DNA of 64,000 nt, from the NCBI GenBank assembly GCA_951802195.1, contig OX637637.1, forward strand, positions 124,001-188,000, written 5' to 3'. Position 1 is the stretch's first letter. Every line of letters starts with the position of its first letter. This stretch comes from Tausonia pullulans (lineage: Eukaryota; Basidiomycota; Tremellomycetes; Cystofilobasidiales; Mrakiaceae). This document shows positions 59,242-64,000 of this stretch, piece after piece. The position numbers were made by a program, and so were the translations under genes. The notes under the pieces were generated by a model. That model ran no database searches, was not told where the DNA came from, and saw only the letters and a program-made list of their open reading frames with translations.

Positions 59242-59683
59242 TGAGATAGAGAGTGGGTGAGGCAGGAGGATGAGAAGCTGGGTGTTTTCTGAATAGCCAA
59301 TGGACTCTCGTGATACGGTTCCCGCTGAGTGGAATTTATTGATGGCATACCTTGTGATGACCTCTAGCATGTTCTTTACTTTTTGAGTTGGCTGAGATCC
59401 TCGGAGATATCAAACCTGACCATTAACAAGATGGCAGTCGCCCCGAGGCTTGCCCGCCCAGCCTGCACAGGTTCGAGATTTTCGAAGTCCACAATTGTTG
59501 TATACCTTTGAAGCCAAGAACACTAGTCGATTGAGCGTTGGTTCGTGGTCTCCATAAGATCCACGATTGAAGTACACCATGACGTCGGGCGAGCGGGTCA
59601 CCAATTCGAAATCGGCATCACGACCAGAGTCAGAAACGCGCAAAAGAAAAATTCTTCGTTCATGAAGGTAGAGCATGAGGGGT
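59242..59683. other. 3' flank and tRNA-Gly downstream region
   Basis: One 88-codon minus-strand frame (59410-59676) has no known relatives and is not called. Confidence 0.35.
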
Positions 59684-59774
59684 TAATGGTGCCGGGAATT
59701 GAACCCGGGCCTAGTGCATGCTGCAGATGTTCTGTCGTGGCAAGCACCAATGATAGCCACTTCACCACACCATT
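59684..59774 (-). tRNA. tRNA-Gly(GCC) with 19-nt intron
   Basis: Acceptor AATGGTG pairs with CACCATT, D arm GTGA-AGTGGCTA-TCAT, anticodon stem GGTGC with GCACT (one G-T), loop TTGCCA, a 19-nt intron, T38, variable AGGC, T arm CCGGG-TTCAATT-CCCGG, A73. Mature length 72 nt. B box GGTTCAATTCC is intact. A T5 run lies about 33 bases downstream. Confidence 0.9.
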
Positions 59775-59929
59775 GTCTGTATCTCAGGGAAGCTTCATCT
59801 TCCTACAATCGATCGTAAGCTGTTCAGGTGCACCTGCCTCACGATGGCTTAAATACAAAAAAAAACGATGGTGGGCAAATAAATAAACACGAGTGGTCGT
59901 GGGAGGGTCGATATTCTAGGGCCGGGGCT

Positions 59930-60195
59930 GGGGCTAGGGGTGAGTGGTGCTAATGGTAATGCTGGTGGTGGTGAAGGGGTTGATGGCCGTGAAAGCAGCG
60001 ATGGCTGTCGGCCATTCGGACGGGTCGGCATATGTGTGATTTCGGTCATCTTTCTATCCCCCCTTTCTCCTCACCCCTAACTTCTCCTTGTTACACTCTC
60101 ACGGTTTAGTCCTCTCCCTTCCGTCACTCCCTAGCTGGAATCTCTCTCCCCTCCTCCCTCTGTATGTCTCTCAGAGGGTCATACCGTCATCTACA
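59930..60195 (-). repeat. tRNA-neighbouring repeat, copy 2
   Basis: See 44870-45180: the block at 59995-60050 matches in reverse complement, and a small block at 60167-60195 matches directly. A second internal likeness is the CACCACCAGC-type trinucleotide stretch that follows the block in both places. Confidence 0.45.
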
Positions 60196-62780
60196 CTTGG
60201 TCCATGACTTCAGTACAAAAGAAAAAGCTGCGAGAGTTATTGTCTCTGGGGTTGAAAGGGATTGAATTGTTTGGTGCGAGGGGATGTTTGTTCGGGTCTG
60301 GCGATGTGGCATCTTCTCTGAATCTTCGCGATCGATGACCTCAACGCCCCAGCCGCGGGGCGCAGCCCACCCGTCGACTACTACTAGAAGGGATGCCGAC
60401 AGAGCGACTTGAAGAGTGTCTAAGGGCTCAGGTCGAAATCTGACGAGGCGGCTGGCAAGAGGGCAAACGTCGCTGGACGACGCATGGTGGCCGCCGGACG
60501 ATTCACGGGCTTGTCTTGTAATGGGCATTAATCAGTATTTCCACTACTGAGAGACAATGTCTGAATCAGCTCACGTTCTTCCCTTTGATACTTGCTACAC
60601 AATTCCTTTACTGTGGCTGATCGAAGCACAGTCGTGGAAGACCGCGGCCGCAAGCTACCTACGGCCATGCAGGTATGCACCAGGCTTGTGAGTCCCAACC
60701 CAGTGTTGGCGGAAGAGTTATTCATGTACGCTACTAAATTTGGTTCTGACTGTTCTAAAATACCCGCTCTACCTCGTGTCTACCTCGGCATCATCTTCCT
60801 CCTCCTCCAGGGGATCATAAACGATCAAGTCGGCAGCCCTCAGACAAGCGCTGCCATCCTCTGTAGTGTGTTTGTCGCTTTTCTCGCGTAGAGGGTGAGT
60901 GGGAGCATTCCGCTAAAACATCGGCGCGTTGAGTTGTGCTCGCGATAGAGTTCACCACCCACGTTGAGCTGCTCCCTCTCGCCTGCCAGGCTCTGGTGCT
61001 CCCTATCGCGCTGCCAGTCAGTCCCCCACAGGAAATCCGGGGACGTCTGAATTGCATTCCCCTACAAGCGAAAGCGACTTGTGCGGTCATTTGAGGATAA
61101 CCCAGCCTCCACCGGGACCCTCTCAGCTTCCCTTCTGGTCCTCGGGTTCCCGTGACTGAACCCTACCAATCTCTACATCGGATATCTGTCGGCTACTCTA
61201 CGATAAGCACCAATCCCGAGCTCAAAATCCCAGTCGACTCGGTCCTGCTCAACTTGTTCGAGTTCCCTCCAACGCTCACCTCCATCACACTCTTCCTCTG
61301 AGATAAAACACCTATCGTGCAAACACTCACCCAACATCCTTCGCTCCAGAGCTCATGTTCCCCATGCAGCGCTTTCTCACCGATGCAGACATTAAGGCGG
61401 ACTCTGACGAGAGCACTCTCGCCGAGATCGGCGGCCTTCTCCAGCGACGGTTCGACTGAGGGGCGGGTCGAGGTCGAAGATCTTACTGGGAGGGCGTTCT
61501 GATCACGCAGAGCCCCGCTCACACTGACTGCAAGAGCCAGCCCTGGTGGAGAAGGGTTAATGAACATAAGATGGGGAACAAAGATCGTCAGCGAGCTCAT
61601 GCGCTCACTTGGAATGGGACTGTCGTCGCGTGCCATCCAGTTTCGTAGCTCTCGAATCCCTTTTTGTGCTTTCGTCCATGGAAAGTCTGGATCATTCTTT
61701 CCTCATACGACAACAGAACTGATTCGTTTGGTGTTCTCTGGCTTCCTTACAGCTCCCGCCTTCCCTCTAAAGTCGTCACTCCGGCCGATCAGTCGCGGGC
61801 TGTTTCTGTCGCTGGCTCATCTCCGTTTCTTCTGCTCGCGTGTTCCTGTCTGATGCGTTCCACCCCTGCCGTTAATCCGGAACTGTCCTGCGCAGCGCTC
61901 CCTGATGTCCGTTGATCGCTCTGAATGCAAATGGACGTCTCAGCACGACGGCTCACAGCGGTCGAGAGTCATTGAAAAGAAAAGCAGCGAAGCTTAGGCC
62001 GAAGATGTATTGCTAAACTGAGCCTACGAACAGAGAAGAAGCGTTGCCTGGTGGGTGAAGCTTTGCACGCACGAGCGGGGGAAGGACAGACAACTGCACC
62101 GAGACAGCCCCAGTGCGATGTCCAACCCGCACGCGCGCAGCAGCGGCTTACTCTTTTGTCTTCTTCCGCTGACGTCGGGAGGATCTCATCATCCCGACAC
62201 GTTGCCTTGAGCGTCCGGCCTGCGGCCCAATCGGTCAACAACCATTCGTCCTAGAGGCTTGGGCTGGAGGGCTCGGCGATGGGCTTGGCTCCGGAGGAGG
62301 TCGGAGGAAGACAGAGAAGGGAAGCGATGCCCGCAGTGTTCCACCACCCGCCTCGGTCTTTTACCCAATCCCCGTGGTTTGGCGCGCGTGCACACGCCAG
62401 CGAAGCGAACAAGTTTGTCCTTGGCTGCCGTCTGATGGCGATATATGGCTGGAGACCGACGATGTGGTGGGTGGGTTGCACGAGGATCGCCCCTCCTCCC
62501 CACGCGTGTGCCGTCGAACGGGCGATTGCGAGATGACTGGAGCAGAGCGAATAATAAACTCGCGGCTGGCTGGCCTGGGGATGCCGAGGGTCTGGTTCGG
62601 CGGGGACCTGCATACGCCACTCGCTGGGCCACGCCGCCGGCGGAGGAAGAGCCAGCCGCGGCGGCCGCCGCCTCTCACCTTTCTCCCTCTCGTCTGCCCT
62701 TCTTTCTCTGTTAACCGCCGCCGTATCTCTCCCCCCTCCTCTTCCAACGCATCCCCAGCCAGATCTCCCTCGGTCCCGAG
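60196..62780. other. 2.6-kb region without a recognised gene
   Basis: Frames of 60-150 codons overlap on both strands without family resemblance. A patch at 61195-61510 has weak coding character (PELKIPVDSVLLNLFEFPPT) interrupted by a stop, possibly a fossil gene. Confidence 0.35.
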
Positions 62781-64000
62781 ATGGCGACGCCCATGACTCT
62801 CAGCCCTGGCGATGTGGGTCCTCGCCTTTCCTCGTCCTCTTGGTTGTCGTCGATTCTTTCGTCCCTCTCGTCCTCCATCGTCTGGTGGTTGCGCGCGCGC
62901 GTCCTCGCGCCCTCGCTCCTTCTCGGCGGCTTGGCCCTCCTTCGCCCGAAGGTCACGAGCTGCCGTCTCTTGCCCTTGCCCTCCGCTTCTCAGCTGGAGG
63001 GTTGGGGGAAGCCGCCGGCTGCAGGCTCTATTTCGCCTCACCCCAGGCCTTTCCATCCTTTTCGCTGCTGACCGAACTCTCTCGTCATCGCTCCTTGATC
63101 GTCCCCATTCTCTCTCTACCCTCCTCCGCACGTTTGTCCCACATCGGTCCTCCCTTTCTCCCCTTCCGCCTCCTCATCCAACATCTATCGCCGTCGATCC
63201 ATTCGCCCCCACTCGCCGTCCACCCTCAATGCTCGTCATGCAGTCGCCGAGGAGCCACTCGCCGAGCGCCGCCGAGCGTGCTGCCTACTCGTCCAAAACG
63301 GTTAGTCCTAGCGCTTCTGCTCTTTTCCCTGCCTGCACTCTGCGCAGGTGTGTGTGCGTCCATCGGAGGAGAGCGTCCATTCGTGCCTGCTTGAGTCTGC
63401 GCTCGCTGGGGAGTCGTGCGGTGTCGGACGGCGACAGACGACGACAGACGACGACGACGACGCCGACGTCGTCTCCCTCGCAACTTCGGCCCGGGCAAGG
63501 CCGCGGCTCCCCTTTCCTTCCATCAGCCTTCCCCTCCTCCTGCTCTTCCTCCCTCGCCACACCACTCTTGCGGCCTTGCAAAGGACGAAGACAACCGACA
63601 ATCGACGAGCAGCACGCCATTCACCCCTCGCTTGCTGCTAGCGAGCAAGGCCGGGCCGGAGAAACAGCCAGTGAGTTGCGTTGGTCATCCGCCGCTGGGT
63701 CAAGCGGGGAGGAGCAAACCGATGGCCGCCTTTGGCTCCTCTCCCCCCTTGACTTGCGCGCGCGCCGAGACGCTGCCGAGACTGACGCCGTTCCCTCGCC
63801 CTGGCCTTGCTGCTCTTCCCCATCGCATCGCTGCTTCTTTTCCTCCCTCCCTCCAGGCCCATCTCTTGCCGTCCTCTCGCTCTCCCGTCCATCCCCGCGG
63901 TTTCCCCACCCCACGTGCTCTCCCTGCTCGCTCCAAGCCCCCATCTTCTCGGCTTCGTGCCGTAGCCGAATCGGGCGACAGAGTTTCCCCCTCGCTCGCT
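62781..64000 (+). other. probable promoter/leader of a gene beyond the window
   Basis: Strongly CT-rich, as upstream of other genes here. Candidate first exons are an ATG at 62781 (MATPMTLSPGDVG) and one around 63228-63240 (MQSPRSHSPSAAERAAYSSKT) followed by GTTAGT as a possible donor. The second looks more like a real exon, but its continuation is not identifiable. Confidence 0.3.

Noticed and set aside
62781-63071. 96-codon frame MATPMTLSPGDVG... as a gene
   Set aside because: Composition follows CT-rich leader DNA; no domain recognised.

Overview
The window is nuclear DNA of a filamentous or yeast-like basidiomycete fungus. It is GC-rich and compactly packed with protein genes, almost all split by many short introns (about 50-110 nt) with GT..AG, and sometimes GC..AG, borders. 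The tRNA genes are eukaryotic, with introns at position 37/38 and internal A and B boxes. Gene content (mitochondrial AHAS, Sfm1, Acinus-like, Pmp3) and micro-exon use fit a basidiomycete, perhaps Pucciniomycotina. The class is a guess. No CRISPR, rRNA or prokaryotic features were seen.

Layout. 0.8-2.3 kb: a copy of a dispersed repeat and a decayed gene of unknown family. 3.0-4.5 kb: isopropylmalate/tartrate-type dehydrogenase. 4.8-8.1 kb: Zn2Cys6 transcription factor. 8.5-9.1 kb: GH18 chitinase remnant. 9.5-10.2 kb: Pmp3 proteolipid with a 10-nt micro-exon. 12.3-17.1 kb: divergent pair of a glycerol-3-phosphatase-like HAD enzyme and glycerol-3-phosphate dehydrogenase. 17.6-19.7 kb: O-fucosyltransferase-like type II membrane protein. 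20-21.8 kb: two further copies of the dispersed repeat, in inverted orientation. 22-25 kb: tandem GNAT acetyltransferase paralogues. 25.4-31.5 kb: kynurenine 3-monooxygenase, phosphopantothenate-cysteine ligase, OHCU decarboxylase and SFM1, tightly packed. 31.8-33.7 kb: secreted aspartic protease. 36-37.5 kb: four-helix membrane protein. 38.2-42.7 kb: large zinc-finger nuclear protein. 43.6-45.5 kb: tRNA cluster. 45.7-48.9 kb: two probable mitochondrial proteins. 49.1-51.3 kb: Acinus-like RNA-binding protein. 51.8-53.8 kb: kynureninase. 54-57 kb: acetolactate synthase. 57.3-59.2 kb: multi-pass membrane protein. 59.7 kb: tRNA-Gly. 60-64 kb: no gene that I can support.

The most striking observation is at 43.8 and 44.2 kb. 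Two identical 111-bp blocks in opposite orientation each hold a complete tRNA-Gln(CUG) cloverleaf whose halves are in swapped order: the 3' half lies upstream of the 5' half, joined by a 29-nt linker. This is the architecture of permuted tRNA genes, described in some algae and archaea. Identity between the copies stops near the anticodon-loop ends, not at the acceptor ends, as expected if the permuted form is the functional unit. The neighbouring tRNA-His, tRNA-Tyr and tRNA-Gly genes are in normal order but all carry introns at the same 37/38 position.

Functional links. The divergent phosphatase/GPD pair would give a two-step route from dihydroxyacetone phosphate to glycerol from one shared control region, next to the salt-stress proteolipid gene PMP3. 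Kynurenine 3-monooxygenase and kynureninase, consecutive enzymes of tryptophan breakdown and NAD synthesis, lie 24 kb apart.
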